64,000 nucleotides of DNA from Mansonella perstans. Lineage: Eukaryota; Nematoda; Chromadorea; Rhabditida; Onchocercidae. The DNA is taken from assembly GCA_037074765.1 (NCBI GenBank), contig JBAMDO010000050.1:124001-188000 (forward strand), given 5' to 3'. This document shows, piece after piece, positions 51,301-63,957 of the stretch; within the stretch, counting starts at the first letter, position 1; the number at the start of each line of letters is the position of its first letter. A program made the translations under genes and the position numbers. The notes beneath the pieces were generated by a model. The model was not told the origin of the DNA. It made no database searches and saw only the letters and a program-made list of their open reading frames with translations.

Positions 51301-54300
51301 ATTTGAGCACATGTTCATTCATTCTTCATAAACATGTAAAGGCCCTTTTGTTATCAAAACAAGTTGAAAGCCAAAGAAATAAAAGAGTTGCTAAACCCAG
51401 GAAGGTAAAACTTACTTCCTATTTATTTACCAAGTATGGAAAGAATAAAAATACATACATACTGCAGATTCTATCCCAGAAGCTGACCGAAAACCCGTTC
51501 TGAACGAAGACTTACAAGATGCCCCCTGTGAACCATCTGGCTGATTTGCTCCAACCGCTTCCATCGAGACATTAACTTTATTGAAAACATTTTCGTCTAA
51601 ATACTTGTTCATAATTAACTACTAGTAAACATGACAGACTGTAAGAGGTCCCAGATAGGAGAAATTTTCAATTCGAAAATTTGAGAAATTATGTTTACTG
51701 AGTTTTCCGACACTCATGAGTAACACATTTCATGACAAAGTTGCCAGTTCTGCCGACTTATACATTTCATGATAAAGTTGATGAGAAATACCCGACCTTA
51801 AAACAAACTTAAAAAATAGAGCAAAATACGGACCTGATAACTGTCCTCCCGAACAAGAACTTGAAAATGCTCTGCGATCAGCTGAATAAAAAACTGTGCT
51901 ATTGGCAGTCGATCCTTCACCTGAGGTTGCTTCACGATGAACATTTTCTTCAGCTACAATTCACAATTAGAAAACCGCAGAGACAAAACAACATTCCAAA
52001 AAAAGACAGTAAGTCATATCTTTTATTCTTTGAATGTAGACATTGAATTAGGCAGCAAACTAATCGTCACCTCCATATGTTTCAGATTACATTTCAATTA
52101 ATCTCAATAATGTTTTAAAGATCAAGACATCGAAAAAAATTGCTAATATGCAAAATAGATCGATGTATATGACCAATACTTTAAATTCCCAGTCCAACAT
52201 GCAATGTCACAGCTACAGACAAGATTTCCATGAGCTCCAGGGCTAATGTATCTCCTTGTATCCCTAACAAACCCCCTTTTGTTTGTTTCCAACCCTCTTC
52301 TAGTCTGACTTCACTCGACTCACCATCTATAATAGAAATGAAGACAAGGACAAATGAAAAAGACGGTTTTCGAAATAATGGGGTTGAACAACCGGATACT
52401 TATTCTAATTAGTTCTAATTAATTCCTACAAAAGCCAAACTTCAATTTTATCTTAAAAACATCAACATCAGCCAAAATTGACTTTAAAGGAAAATAATTA
52501 CGAATAACTGGTATGACAGCATCGATTAGAATCATCGATTTCATTACCTATATCGGCACTTTTGCGAATGACCTCATCAGTCAATTCTCCAAACGACTCG
52601 CCCGTTATTTGCCCATGCTCTTCATCAATTAAACATCGACGAGTAGAATCACATATTGCTATAATATTTTCCATACATGCCAACTTATATTTTCCTTTAA
52701 CAGATAGAACAGCCTTTCCTCTTCCCAGGTCACCTGGCACATTTGTATCATCTGAATGGTTGAATCAAAATGTACTGATCCCTCACATACAAGATAGTAA
52801 CATTAAAACTGCAATACCTCATTTATTGTGCTTACTATTGCAAATAAGTTCAAGTGCTCAATAGTATGGAATGAATAGTACAAAGCAACTGTAATTTTTC
52901 CATACCATGAGCACTTGAAAAACACACTGTGTTTCACTTATACACAAACAAAAGAAGACGCATAAATATTTGCTACATGTCTGGTTTGTTCCACTTCACC
53001 TTACAATCGCCAAGTTCACAAACACTAGCAAATAGTCAAGAGTGACCATATAAGAATAGCTGAAACGGGAAAATGTCTTGCAGAAAGCCCACCATTATCA
53101 TCATTTATCAGAGATGAACCGCTTCCTGCAAGTGCGAATCGACGTACGCTACGAAGTCGCGACGGATCGTTGGCCAAATCTTGCAAGATATTCCGCACCA
53201 CATCATCGTCACTGGGCATGAATACATGATCAGTGTTTGACACTGTCCCCGACTGTTGAAGCTTTCGTAAAATAACCAGATTTGGAGCGCTGACACTCAA
53301 ACTACAGAAATAGTAATATTAGTACAAACATTGAGTATAATACTGGAAATGAAGTTCCAATCCATGATATATTCTTTTAGTTCAAACCAGCTGTACAAGA
53401 AACAAAGGACACCTAGCCAAGATTCCATTAAAACTACAACACCACGGATTTGCATTTCCATTGCTCATTTGAATTGAAATTGTTTTCATCTGCATAAAAA
53501 AAAGATATGAAAAAACAAGGAAAAATCAACTTACTTAGCTAAATTTCGTGCATTCGCATCCCCCACTAACGCCGTATTACTATTGTTTACTGAGGCTAAA
53601 TCATTTTGCACAGCGGATTTTATCGAATCTTGAGGGAATGAATATGTGTCACGTTGCTTTATTATTCGCATTTCTCCGAAAGTGTTACAATCATGACCAC
53701 GTAACATAGGTTGCGAACCACCAACGTATGTGCTTCAAATCTTTAGTTCAACAAAGGGCAAAAGTAAGTATCGCCTTGCAATATGAGAATAAGCTTGAGT
53801 TACTGTTCTCATTTCAATTTTTTTTGAGTCAATCTTTCAAATCACACCTTGTTTTCATGGAAACATTTGCATCATGTGTCTGTTCAATAATTGCGACTGT
53901 ACCATCAAAACTCTCAAGGCTGGTATCCAAACCAACATAGTTATTTGTAGAAACGCTTTCTTGATCAGTATCGACAACTATTGAGGATCCTGAAACTATG
54001 AGAAAACGTAAAGTTTTATAAATCGACTAATAATGAAAGTCTACTTTCATCGACAAGTAACGAAGATGAATGTGCAGGTAGGTTTTAATTACGATGCTAT
54101 GAAGAGCATAAACGCCTGAAGGATGGCAGTTCTCCTGAAAAATGAGCAAATGACCGGAAATACACTGGCAGCATAAACATTTCTGAAAATAATTCCGAAT
54201 CTCACATAATTGATTCTCATCAATAACATTAGCAATCGATTTATTCCTAAATTTTATTAGACCTGTATTTGTAACATTTTTACGGAACAGAAGAAAACGG

Positions 54301-57300
54301 GGAAAAAACTAAGCCTGAGATTGAATTTCACAATAAGAAAAAAGGAATAAAAAAGACGCTGTGATATTTATCGCAAATGTACTGCAAAATAAAGACACAA
54401 ATAGATATTCCAAAAACAGTTGCTATCTTTGAAAAAGCGGAAACTCCTACCAGTTGTAAGCTGACTCTCAATTGCAGGTATTTCATCCGAGACGACTTCC
54501 GGGATACGGTCACCGAATATTTTTGAACGTGCCAATAAATTTTCTAAAGATGGTGTCTGATGTTGTAAAGATTCCGCACTCGCCGCCTGATTCGTTGATG
54601 CTACTGATGCTGTTACTTCAGATCCCTGAAACGTAGCACAAAATTTTCGGACCACATAAGTTCAGCGTAATCGTTCATAATGTCTACTGGTAAACATTTT
54701 CAAACTTTAGAGAGAAAGTCATTTTAAAAACATTTATGATGTTTATGGTGTGACATTCACGGGAAGTCTCAGTAATATTTATGTACAGAGAAAAAAGGAC
54801 TTGTGTTATTTAATCGAGAAATCTTGCACAAACTAAACAAACCAAACTTTTACATCAAATAAATTGGTAGTTGACATCGATTTTTGTGCAATAGTTGAAG
54901 ATAACTGATTTGTAGCAATAATTTTTGCATCGGGATTGCCTGCAATATACTACTTATTACATTTTGGAAGAGACATAGCTGAAAATGATTTTAACAAAAT
55001 GCATTTCAACAATGATCTTAGATTTCTTAACGACTGTTTCAGACCTACTTTCGTCTTCTTGGGCATTAATTTCCGATTTCTGTAAACCAGAGGAGTCCAT
55101 ACTATTAGTGCAATCTTTTGTACGATGTCCTCGTGAACCGCAATGAAGACAAGAATCGGATATATTCCGATCAAAACCTTAAAATAAACTTAAATGGCAA
55201 TAATAGCTTTGAACATCTTACATTCCATCTCGCAACGATGTGAATCAGAACTTGAAAAAACTGCTCTTCGAAAAGCCCTTGAAAAACCGTACATGTTACA
55301 GAGTTCACGATTACCAGAAGCAGTTCGCATAACAGAACAATATTTAAACAGAAAAGTAAAACAAACCACCCATTTCAGTACTGTTACGTGAACTGACGCT
55401 TCGATGATATCGAGAAGAAGATGCACCACCAGGCTTTACTTTTCGTAATGATCCTGTAGGACTATAATCCATAAAGGCGCGAGGAACTGGAGGAAGCTGT
55501 CTTCTGAAAAAACTTGAAGAATACGGTCTTCCGCAAAATAAGAGTTATATAAAAACTTAACTGCACTAAGAAGCACTAAAAGAGGAACTTCCTTACGCGA
55601 ATCCAGGAGGAACTTGACTGCTACTGGTGGAAAACAGTGTAGTTGCAGCATGACTCTCTCGTCGTGTACCAACTACTCGAAAGCCTCGACGTAAGCCCTG
55701 CAACTTTTCCTTTGGAACATATAGCTAAACAATCAAACAAAATGCATTCAATTAGAAAATTTCAAAATGCGAAATTTACCGGTGTCCATTCAACAGACTT
55801 CAGTTCAATATCATACTTTCCATCGGTACCAAGACAAGAATTCGATGTACAATCATCCCACTGAACATCAACCCAACCTAAATGCTATAATTCACTCTCT
55901 GTTCTAAAAATGATCAGTTACGGCTAAATTGAAAACTTACGATTATCAACGAGGGAAATAACCGCTCCTTCCATATTACTCCCTTGATCATCCCATTTCC
56001 AATCTGAGCCTCGAACAATACGACTACCTCCTACCGGGCACACCACTGCATCAGGTACATTAGCTATACGGACTCCACGTCCTGCTATATTTGCAGCCAG
56101 TAAACGTGAACCACGTCGATAACGAAATGTTCTGGAAGTTCAATAAACATATTTCAAAGCAAGTATGAAACAGTTTTAATGAAATGGAATTGAACTGACA
56201 ATCTGAGCTCCGTATTTCATTTGTTACTTTATATTGAAAAATTACATTAAAGTCATCAAAAAGCGATGAAACCATATGTTAACAATTTACAAAGTGATTC
56301 TGTTGAAACTATAAAGAAGAAGGACACAATTTAAAAAGATCGACTGTAGGAGCTACTTTAAGATGCAATCTATCAAACCTGTTCTTCATCGCATTTGCTC
56401 CGCTGAGCATCACATCATGTCCAACAATACCACTTACAATTTTGTTATTAGTTTGGCTTCCTAGCATATGGGTCGCCAAACGTCCGTCAGCATTGATTGA
56501 AGCAAGCGGTGCTTCACTAGTAATGCTTTCCTTCACTGATATCCCCTTGGTACTAATGATACATTTTTTCGATCGCCTGCTGCTCATGCCTGGTTTTTCT
56601 ACCAGCATTTTAAAATCATCTACCTGAATATTTCGCCAGTCACAAAAACAAAGAGAATATGGAGGGGGATTTATTAATAAAAATTACATATTTTTCGTAA
56701 ACACATCACATATCCAATTCATAAAACATTGAAGCACCTTAAACACTTCGCCTTCTCATGATTAACTCTTTAAAAAAAAAACGATGGTTGCGAATCTCCA
56801 ATTTCATCATATAAGAGGAACAAAAAAATCACTTCAAAACTTAAACACTTACCACGACATCAACAACATCACCATATATTTCAAAACCCGATAGCGACAA
56901 ATAATAATTCTGATTACTAGCATTCTTGCCATTTTGTGCAATGCGAATATATCGATAGGGACCTAACATATTTTAAGGGTCCATAGCAACTCACGATAAC
57001 TTCTACTTATGTTGTGATATGAGTTTCAAAATCTCGTAACTTAAAAAAAATGAAGGTATAGAAATAAGCAGCTAGATTCTAGTACTGTAGATAAACACAC
57101 CTTTCCCCTCTGAACAAACAACTGGCCATGTTGCAATGGAACCTGGATAATTCAAAGAGGTATCGTTTTCATGTACCACAAGTACATCCCATATCCGACC
57201 GTTATATGAACCCTATAAAAACAAAAGTACGATGCACAGACTTATAATCAAAATTTCTTTTTTCAAATTTATATGTTCGCAGACAAACCTTCAATTTATG

Positions 57301-60300
57301 CATCCAAAAAACAAATTTTAATTTCATTACCTTTATTATTTAATTTTTCACCTAAAATCTTTTGGTTTTTGAAAATTATAATATACAATACATACTTGCA
57401 AAAGCCAATTACGAAGAGCAGATCTTCCGTAACCACGGGCATGGCGAAGAGTATAAGTATTTGGATAAAAATAAATACCAAGATCAATAGTAAAATGAGC
57501 GTTCCTATAAGTGGATCGAATTCAACATTAATATCCTATATCCTAAAAAAATCTCTAGAAATCATAAATTCTCTTTCCAAAAAAAAATCACTTGTCGTCA
57601 GACGTATGACAATTGAGGGCTTCACGACTTAGGATGTCTTCATGTTGGCCATAGGGTAAACGTTCACCATCCGAACTTGTTACAAAAACAACATGAACGC
57701 TTGCTGGATTTGTCCACTCAGCTGTTTTGCCATTTGTTCCCAGCCAGTAAATTATGCCTAAATGAATCCTCGGCACAAAAAAAAACCAAAAAAAAAACGA
57801 AAAGTTGTAAAAATAAAAAACGTTTTTAGTGCCCGCCTCTATGTACCAACACCACACCACACTACCAATACTACTGTTAACCTAAGACAGTTTAAAATGA
57901 AACGGTTAAGATTATGAAGGAGAATCCGAGCAACTAACTGAAACAATCTTTGTCTGCTTTCAGTCCAAGAGCGCATAATTAGTGCAAGGTATTCAACTGT
58001 TGCATTTATGCAATGGTTACTATCAAACCAATAGCTAAAATTATGACCAAAAAAAAGAAACAAAAAGAAAAGTATTGAAAAACCTTTATCATCAAAGTCG
58101 CTAGTGTAAGTAAATGAAATTTTTGCTCCACGTTTTTTTGCGTCTTTTATTTCCTTCACAAAATGAAACGTTTCACGCCCATGATCATACCACTGTTTAG
58201 CAACCATTCGTAAAATATAACACTTCAACTGTCTTACTGTACTTAGTGGTTCCACTTTCATTGTTCTACCCGATCTAAAAGTAAATAAAGTCGAAATATT
58301 TGAAGCGCTTTACAGAAGCTGTATGTGCCTACTGCATGACTTTTAAGTGGTTTCTCACGAGATCCTTCCTTCAGTAAAATAGATTTAAACAAACTCTAAA
58401 AATCGAGTTTGTTTAAGGATACGCGAATTAGTCAGGAACCATATATTACAATGACTTATTTAAACTTTTTTTGTTTTAACCGTATTTTTAACTTAATATA
58501 TCCATTCCTTTTACTAGCATTATAAAAAAACCACCGATCTAACAACTGCATCTGAGATGGCGTGTTCGGATTAAGCTGTTCCAATTTCAATTTAATACGA
58601 CGATTAAGCAATTGTAAACCAAACGATGAACCACCAGGAGTATCATATAGATACTGAGGGAATTTTTCTACAGCTTCTAGGACGGATACCATTTTACACA
58701 CAAGAGCAGACAGTGAACGCTGGTCTACGAAAATCTAAAAAGATGTTTTTGTTGAAAGAAAAGGCAAACTTCACCAAATTGGTAAAGTAATAGCAAAGGT
58801 AAATAAAATTTGAAAGTTAAAAAATAATGTAATACTTAGTAAAGGAAGAAATGAATATGTTAACCCTCCGGAAAATGGCTGCTATTCCACCATATGTGTC
58901 CCTCTGCAAAAATTCCAGAAACGACAGCAAAGCATCAACAATTCCAGATATCGATAACTCAAAAGTTGACAGTAAACGATCGTTAACAACAGAAGAATGT
59001 ACACATTTCAAAGCTGCCTCCAGTTCCGAAAGCATGTGTGCTGACAACCGACCATTTTTTCGGTGACAAATTTTCTTAAATGACGGAAATCAATTTCGGT
59101 GAAACTAAATAGTCGAAAGTCTGGATGACATTTATTTTTTATAAAAAAAAAAGGCAACACAATAAAAGACACCTTAGGCAGTCCACATCAACGGCCTAGA
59201 AAACGCTGATCGTTTCTCTCAGTGGCACTGCTATAAAATTCTGTTCTCCACTTTTATGATGCATGCTTGTTACCATGCATTACTTACACAAACCTTGACT
59301 GTAGATGATGCTTTCTGCAGTTCAACTAAAGCGTCCCGCGGTTTTGATTGAGCTTCCTTCAAATAGTTGTCCCAAATTTCTTTCGCCATTTCCTGTAATT
59401 TCGCTTTTTGAGTCTCGGTGCGAAAGCGCAAACGTCGTCCTCCACCTCGTGCAGCCCATCCAGTAACAAAATCCAAACCTGGAAATTAACAGAGCATCTG
59501 ATGATAAAAATGAAATAAACTCAGTTACTTTTTGTATAAATACACCTTTAAATAAATAGAAAACATGACACTTACAGCTGGAATTGTAACAACAAAAACA
59601 TTTCACCAAGTGAAGAGATAAACGAACCCAGAGTGCTTTCCGCTTGGAAACAGTGTCTTGTTTGGCGATTTGACTCGAAAATGAAACCTGGTAAATCCTC
59701 CACAATAATCAAACGTTGCTGATTCCCATCACGATTCGTTACAGTCAACTCATTATTTTTTGGCGAAGCCAAGATCCAATTGCCAACTTCAACCTAATAT
59801 GTATAACATAAAAGCAGTAAATATCAAACCTTAGGCTCAAACTTCCTATAAGCTTAAAGCTCAAAAGCACTTTTCGACAACATCTAACGAACAAATTCAG
59901 GACATGGTATGTTGAATAATTGGTTTAAATGAAAACAAATACCGTCTTACTAATATCCGGTGCGCTAAATATTGAATGAAGCGAGCTGTCTGGCGGTATA
60001 GAATTTCGAGCTTTGGTGAGCTTATCCAAAAACTCACCACGTGTTTCAGCGTTATCAGAGCCAACCTCTGGGCTCCCACTGCTAGAAGTATGCGATCAGA
60101 CAAATTGAACATACAGAAAAAAATTACAGTAATAACATGATAAAAATTAACGACAAATTAAGTACCTGTACATAGTACTAAGCTGACCATCTAACATGAA
60201 GCGGAACCAGCCATTACTACCGTCGCTGAAAACAAGATTATAAAACTTAATGAGATGAATTTTCAACTCAGAGTAATATATAATATAATTTATAAACTCA

Positions 60301-63300
60301 TAATGCTGGCCAACTCCACATCAAAAAAAGAGACCTGAATTCCACAGCCACAGCATCACACCAAATAAAAAAGGAATCTCGACTTTTGATCATCCTCCAA
60401 TCTTTCCATCGATAGCTCTTACCCTGTACAATTTCCCACTGATCATCTAATGCCAGCGAAAGATCGACGCCGATATTATAATTGGTAGCCACTATAAAAA
60501 ATAACTGCTTATATTCCACAGAAAAAGGTAATGGAAATGATCCATCCGTAGAGCTTAAGTACAGTGGCAAAAAATTTGACAGTGAGTGATGGCAAAGTCG
60601 AAAAACAACAAGCTTCAATAGCAATTTTTTGTCAAAATTTCTTTCAACTTTCAAATTTCACCATCCATTGTTATTAGATTTTGAAGTAAATAGAAATATC
60701 ACCTGATGTGACAGAATCTGCCAATGATACTTCCACAACAGAAGATGGAGTAGCACCATTCGTTCTTGCAGACTCAGTTGAAGCGACCAGCGAATTCTGT
60801 GAATCACCATCCTAGAAACGAAATCTATGGTTACGAGTGCACTGCCCAATGAAGCTAGGGAATCTTTAACAAAAAACACTAGTGGCAGAATGAAGAGGAG
60901 CAATATCAATAACGAATTTTCCATAAATATTTAATTTACATGAACAAGGAAGTTGGCCATGGTAAGATCATTTATTTCCTTAGTTGATGATATAACCGTT
61001 GAAGACGTTGTACTTTCATCACTGCAGCTTTTTAATGGGTTCGCTGCCAAATGCTGTCTACTCTTTATGCCAGAACTTTCATCTGCAACTATTTATTTGT
61101 TATACTGCTTGCACAATCTCACGGCAAAAATGCGGATGTCCACCAATGATATGAGTTATAAACAGCTAAACCTTGTGAAACTTCATCTGCTTTCAAAAAC
61201 ATATTATCCACGAGTGTAACAGATGAGGAGTTTGATATGCGACCAGTCTCATCAATGACGATTGTTGCCACAGCACCACTTTTACATGGTGTTACTGGTT
61301 GATTAGCAATAGCTTCAACTTTTTCAAAAATTCCAACGCGAACTAACTGCTCCAACCAGAAGTCAGTATTTTTCTTGAATAAAGATTTGATAATCTGCAA
61401 AATTCAATGTGCTGTAGTCGATTTATTCAAGCTGACAGTAAACCAAATGCCTAATATAATGGCAACTGAATGCTGGTTTGTTTTATTAAGAATGAGCGCG
61501 TTACTTGCTTAGTGTAACTGTTTTCTTAATATGATTGCAAAAGCACTTTTTTGGTGATGTAAATAGAATGTACTGCTTTACTCCCTCATAATCTGCTAAA
61601 AAAAAATTCATGCATTTTAAGAGATATTATTGTTTTACTACCAGTAAAGAGTAACTGCATAACCTCTGTGATTAAAAACATACTTGTAACACATTTTCGT
61701 GTGATTCTGTGTCGTCCTCCTGTTCCAAAGCCATCATCAAAACGCCGACAAGATTTTCAGCAAACCGCTGTTCACGAGAAAAACAGATATCAGTCGAAAT
61801 ATTAGTCCTATTGTTGTCATTTGTAACCATCGATTCCATTGACTCAGTTGATATATGATGGATAGCTTTGCGAAGTAGTGACAAGGTGGATCTATGCAGG
61901 CTAACACCAAGCGAACGCTGCAAGATGTGTTGTTAGCAACAGTATAAACTGCAAAGTATGTCCCTATTAATGATGCATAATGAAATTGTAATCTTAATAT
62001 AAAATGTAGAAAAACCTTGTAGTAAAAAACAATTTTGAGATTTCACTGATATTTCAAAATAAATAACACCAGTGATACTGATTACTGCATAATAAAGATT
62101 AATATGGGTTGTAGTGTCAAATTATATTTCACATTTAAGTAAGAGATATGAGTTGTTAAATCGAAGTTTTTTTTTGAAGATTAATAACAACTTGAGTGGA
62201 ACACTTTGTAGATTAGCCACTACGGAAATAAAAAGAAACGCATGTTGAACAGTTAGTGAAGTCTCAGAGTGGTCATTTATAGAATAAACGAAACAACTAC
62301 CTTACCTGATAAACATCGCACAAAACTGGTAAAAGCTGTTCCAATAACTGACGCACGATCGCGGGATCGATCTTTTCGCCTGCTGTTTCGTTTGCAACAT
62401 CAGTTTTTCCCTTCACTACTTTTTCTAAACCAAAACTTCGGCGTAGTATTAAATTCCATATTTGTTGGTTGTTCAGGTATAAACTTCCACAATATATTAA
62501 TTCCCTAGATACCTAACTTATTTCTTAATATCCTAGGACAAAAGTGTACACTAATATTATGTACGTATTAAAGGAACTCAGAAATGGTAATAACAACTAA
62601 TAACACAATCAGATATGAAGACTAATAACAGTGGAAGTTGATCAAAAAAAGTAGTATTGGTTGCGAGAATCAAAATATAATCGCGATGGTTTCAACAAAA
62701 TTCAATATTTTCGACCTTGTGGTTCCTGCTATTAATAAAAAAGCCAAAGCAATCTGGTGAAGAAAAAGTTGGGAACTACTAGACCAGTATTTACTCTTTC
62801 TTAGTTATGGAATGGCCTAACTAAGATAATTTTACCTCACCTTCATCAACCCTCTGCATATAAACGCTTGGACTTTCTAAAATACTCGCTACTAACTGAT
62901 GTTCCTCTTCATTTCTTTCGTGTGCTTTGTCCAATGCTGTTTTACCCTCCTCATCACGAAGATCAGGATTCGCTCCGTATTTCAGCAAAATCTTCACAAT
63001 CTTCAAAAGATAAAGAACTACAAGTTTTGAAAGCTACAAATTTCGAAAAAAAAAAAAACTTGTTTAGATAAAGCAATAACTTACATCTGACCTACCAAAA
63101 CAGGCAGCGTAATGTAACGATGAGGAGCGCTGACCCTTATTTACGTCGGCTCCCTTATCACACAAATATGTCACCATTTCAACAGTGCCAAACGCAGAAG
63201 ACCAATTAAGCAAAGTTTGTCCCACATCATCTGTGAAATTTGCATCAACCTGGAAGGATTTTCGAGGAATATTGTAGACGAATATTTTAGAACATGAATT

Positions 63301-63957
63301 TTTAAAAACAATCAGTAACCAATATGCAAAATATATATTGAAATCAGCATAAAACTTACCTCTTATTCAACTGAAAGAAATTCGGTTAACAGTAAAAGAA
63401 ATTTTTCGGTTAACAGTAAAAGAAATCAACTAAAAGAAATTTTCCTTATTCAAATTAGCTAAAAGAATTGCTATATTAAAAACAACCACTCAAACATTTT
63501 TTAACAAAACCCTACATTCAAATCATTCGTGGAAGATAAACATGACTTATTAAATGTCATCAAATGAATGGTATTCATTTGCAACATAAATTACAAGAAT
63601 TTCAAAGCTTACTTGTCCTGACTCAATAGCATCAATCACAGCATCCGTATCACGTTGACGGATTGCATCGATGAGATGCTTATAAGAACGGTCAAAAGAG
63701 TTCGGACCTAAAAACTTGATCATTATTTTTTCGGAGTTTTAAAAAAACAGAACTACACCATACAACAAACAGAACTTGCAACTAACAAACCTGTTTCATT
63801 ACGACTAACTACAGTAGACCCCATACTTTTAGGTAACGCGCTTCGTCCCTCACACAGAAGCACCATAAGAAGATCACAAAAACGCAAAGCATCCATAATG
63901 CAGCGTTCATCTTTGCTCGTCAAAACTGTTTTTAGTGCGAAAAAAAATACTGGAGAA
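45306..63957 (-). CDS. hecd-1: HECTD1/HECD-1 HECT-type E3 ubiquitin ligase (5' end beyond window)
   Basis: A very large ubiquitin ligase that accepts ubiquitin on a HECT cysteine and passes it to substrates. I placed 54 exons whose lengths join in one frame: 2678 residues up to the natural stop (TGA, 45306-45308). The first visible exon (63791-63957) starts mid-protein, so the N-terminal armadillo part is off the right edge. Domain order is that of vertebrate HECTD1: helical repeats with [18 protein letters not shown], ankyrin repeats, a conserved KSYRWKDWR region, a Sad1/UNC-like domain, an MIB/HERC2 domain, a long serine-rich and acidic linker, and HECT. Linker exons not itemised elsewhere include 54854-54939, 54451-54625, 53848-53989, 53535-53732, 53093-53301, 52548-52751, 52273-52326, 51834-51953, 51459-51596 and 51093-51235. 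Identity is certain; a few borders (50629, 51459, 59074) are less sure. Confidence 0.97.
45780..46060 (+). mobile_element. possible solo LTR-like segment in the last hecd-1 intron
   Basis: On the plus strand, opposite to the host gene, the segment has TATATAAA (45890-45897), an initiator-like TCAGT (45923-45927) and AATAAA (45986-45991) in LTR-like order and spacing, in a 655-base intron that is long for this gene. I could not find matching TG...CA ends or a target-site duplication, so the limits are approximate and the call is tentative. Confidence 0.25.
46333..46479 (-). other. hecd-1: GC-AG intron inside the HECT domain
   Basis: The exon at 46480-46557 must end with CAG (VPKELQ) to keep frame with [11 protein letters not shown] in the next exon, and the intron then starts GC (GCAGGT, sense strand) and ends TTTGCAG. 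A GT donor four bases later would leave the wrong phase with every AG upstream of that exon. The minor GC-AG class of intron is well known in nematodes. Confidence 0.8.
48769..50498 (-). other. hecd-1: hecd-1 pre-HECT conserved exons
   Basis: Exons 48769-48841, 49147-49352, 49516-49653, 49880-50014, 50073-50165 and 50310-50498. They encode [33 protein letters not shown] and [18 protein letters not shown], the extended helical segment that precedes the HECT fold in HECTD1-type ligases. Confidence 0.9.
50629..50817 (-). other. hecd-1: acidic linker exon of hecd-1
   Basis: Encodes a strongly acidic run ([20 protein letters not shown]) followed by an alanine/serine-rich segment. The downstream border is uncertain: a GT donor at 50629 or a GC donor at 50644 both keep frame. 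Confidence 0.8.
52849..52919. other. intronic hairpin with about 21 bp paired arms
   Basis: Left arm 52849-52871 (TTCAAGTGCTCA, then GTATGGAA) is the inverse of right arm 52898-52919 (TTCCATAC, then TGAGCACTTGAA), separated by a loop of about 26 bases, with one small internal mismatch. It sits in the intron 52752-53092 of hecd-1. Size and pairing resemble an animal microRNA precursor; a short foldback element is the alternative. No known microRNA sequence was recognised. Confidence 0.6.
55049..55177 (-). other. hecd-1: CCHC zinc-knuckle exon of hecd-1
   Basis: The exon reads, after [18 protein letters not shown], a perfect CX2CX4HX4C knuckle (codons 55110-55151), with the glycine before the histidine and the basic flank normal for nucleic-acid-binding knuckles. 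Flanking exons (55370-55503 and 54854-54939) join in phase and encode low-complexity linker. Knuckles of this type bind single-stranded RNA or DNA, or proteins. Confidence 0.85.
55370..56131 (-). other. hecd-1: MIB/HERC2 domain and following linker of hecd-1
   Basis: Exons 55370-55503, 55597-55724, 55780-55877 and 55941-56131. MIB/HERC2 wording is clear: [31 protein letters not shown] and [11 protein letters not shown]. The domain binds substrates or partners in Mind bomb and HERC2 ligases. It is followed by a basic, serine-rich stretch leading into the zinc-knuckle exon. Confidence 0.9.
56379..58274 (-). other. hecd-1: Sad1/UNC-like domain exons of hecd-1
   Basis: Exons 56379-56623, 56853-56962, 57101-57212, 57396-57504, 57592-57757 and 58084-58274. 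Diagnostic strings shared with vertebrate HECTD1 are [70 protein letters not shown] and [13 protein letters not shown]. This is the galactose-binding-like fold annotated as SUN-like in HECTD1. Confidence 0.93.
58535..61917 (-). other. hecd-1: central conserved and helical-repeat exons of hecd-1
   Basis: Exons 58535-58734, 58865-59074, 59294-59478, 59607-59793, 59943-60081, 60166-60225, 60335-60491, 60703-60811, 60940-61082, 61172-61394 and 61684-61917. Landmarks: [51 protein letters not shown] and [16 protein letters not shown], all typical of HECTD1. The acceptor for 58865-59074 (TTTAAG) is weak but is the only phase-consistent choice. Confidence 0.9.
62306..63707 (-). other. hecd-1: ankyrin-repeat exons of hecd-1
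   Basis: Exons 62306-62424, 62841-63000, 63085-63249 and 63613-63707. The repeats read [40 protein letters not shown] and [20 protein letters not shown], very close to vertebrate HECTD1 ankyrin repeats. The last exon (62306-62424) is a charged linker leading to the helical segment [14 protein letters not shown]. Confidence 0.95.
63381..63428. repeat. short tandem repeat, 24 bp unit, in a hecd-1 intron
   Basis: TTCGGTTAACAGTAAAAGAA occurs at 63381 and again at 63405, followed by a partial third copy (CAACTAAAAGAAATT). Confidence 0.85.

Noticed and set aside
59068..59110. Reading TEIDFRHLR just upstream of hecd-1 exon 58865-59074, possibly the same protein with a one-base shift
   Set aside because: Using it needs both a frameshift in an A run and a phase mismatch with the previous exon (59294-59478), whereas the TTTAAG acceptor gives a continuous frame without any change.
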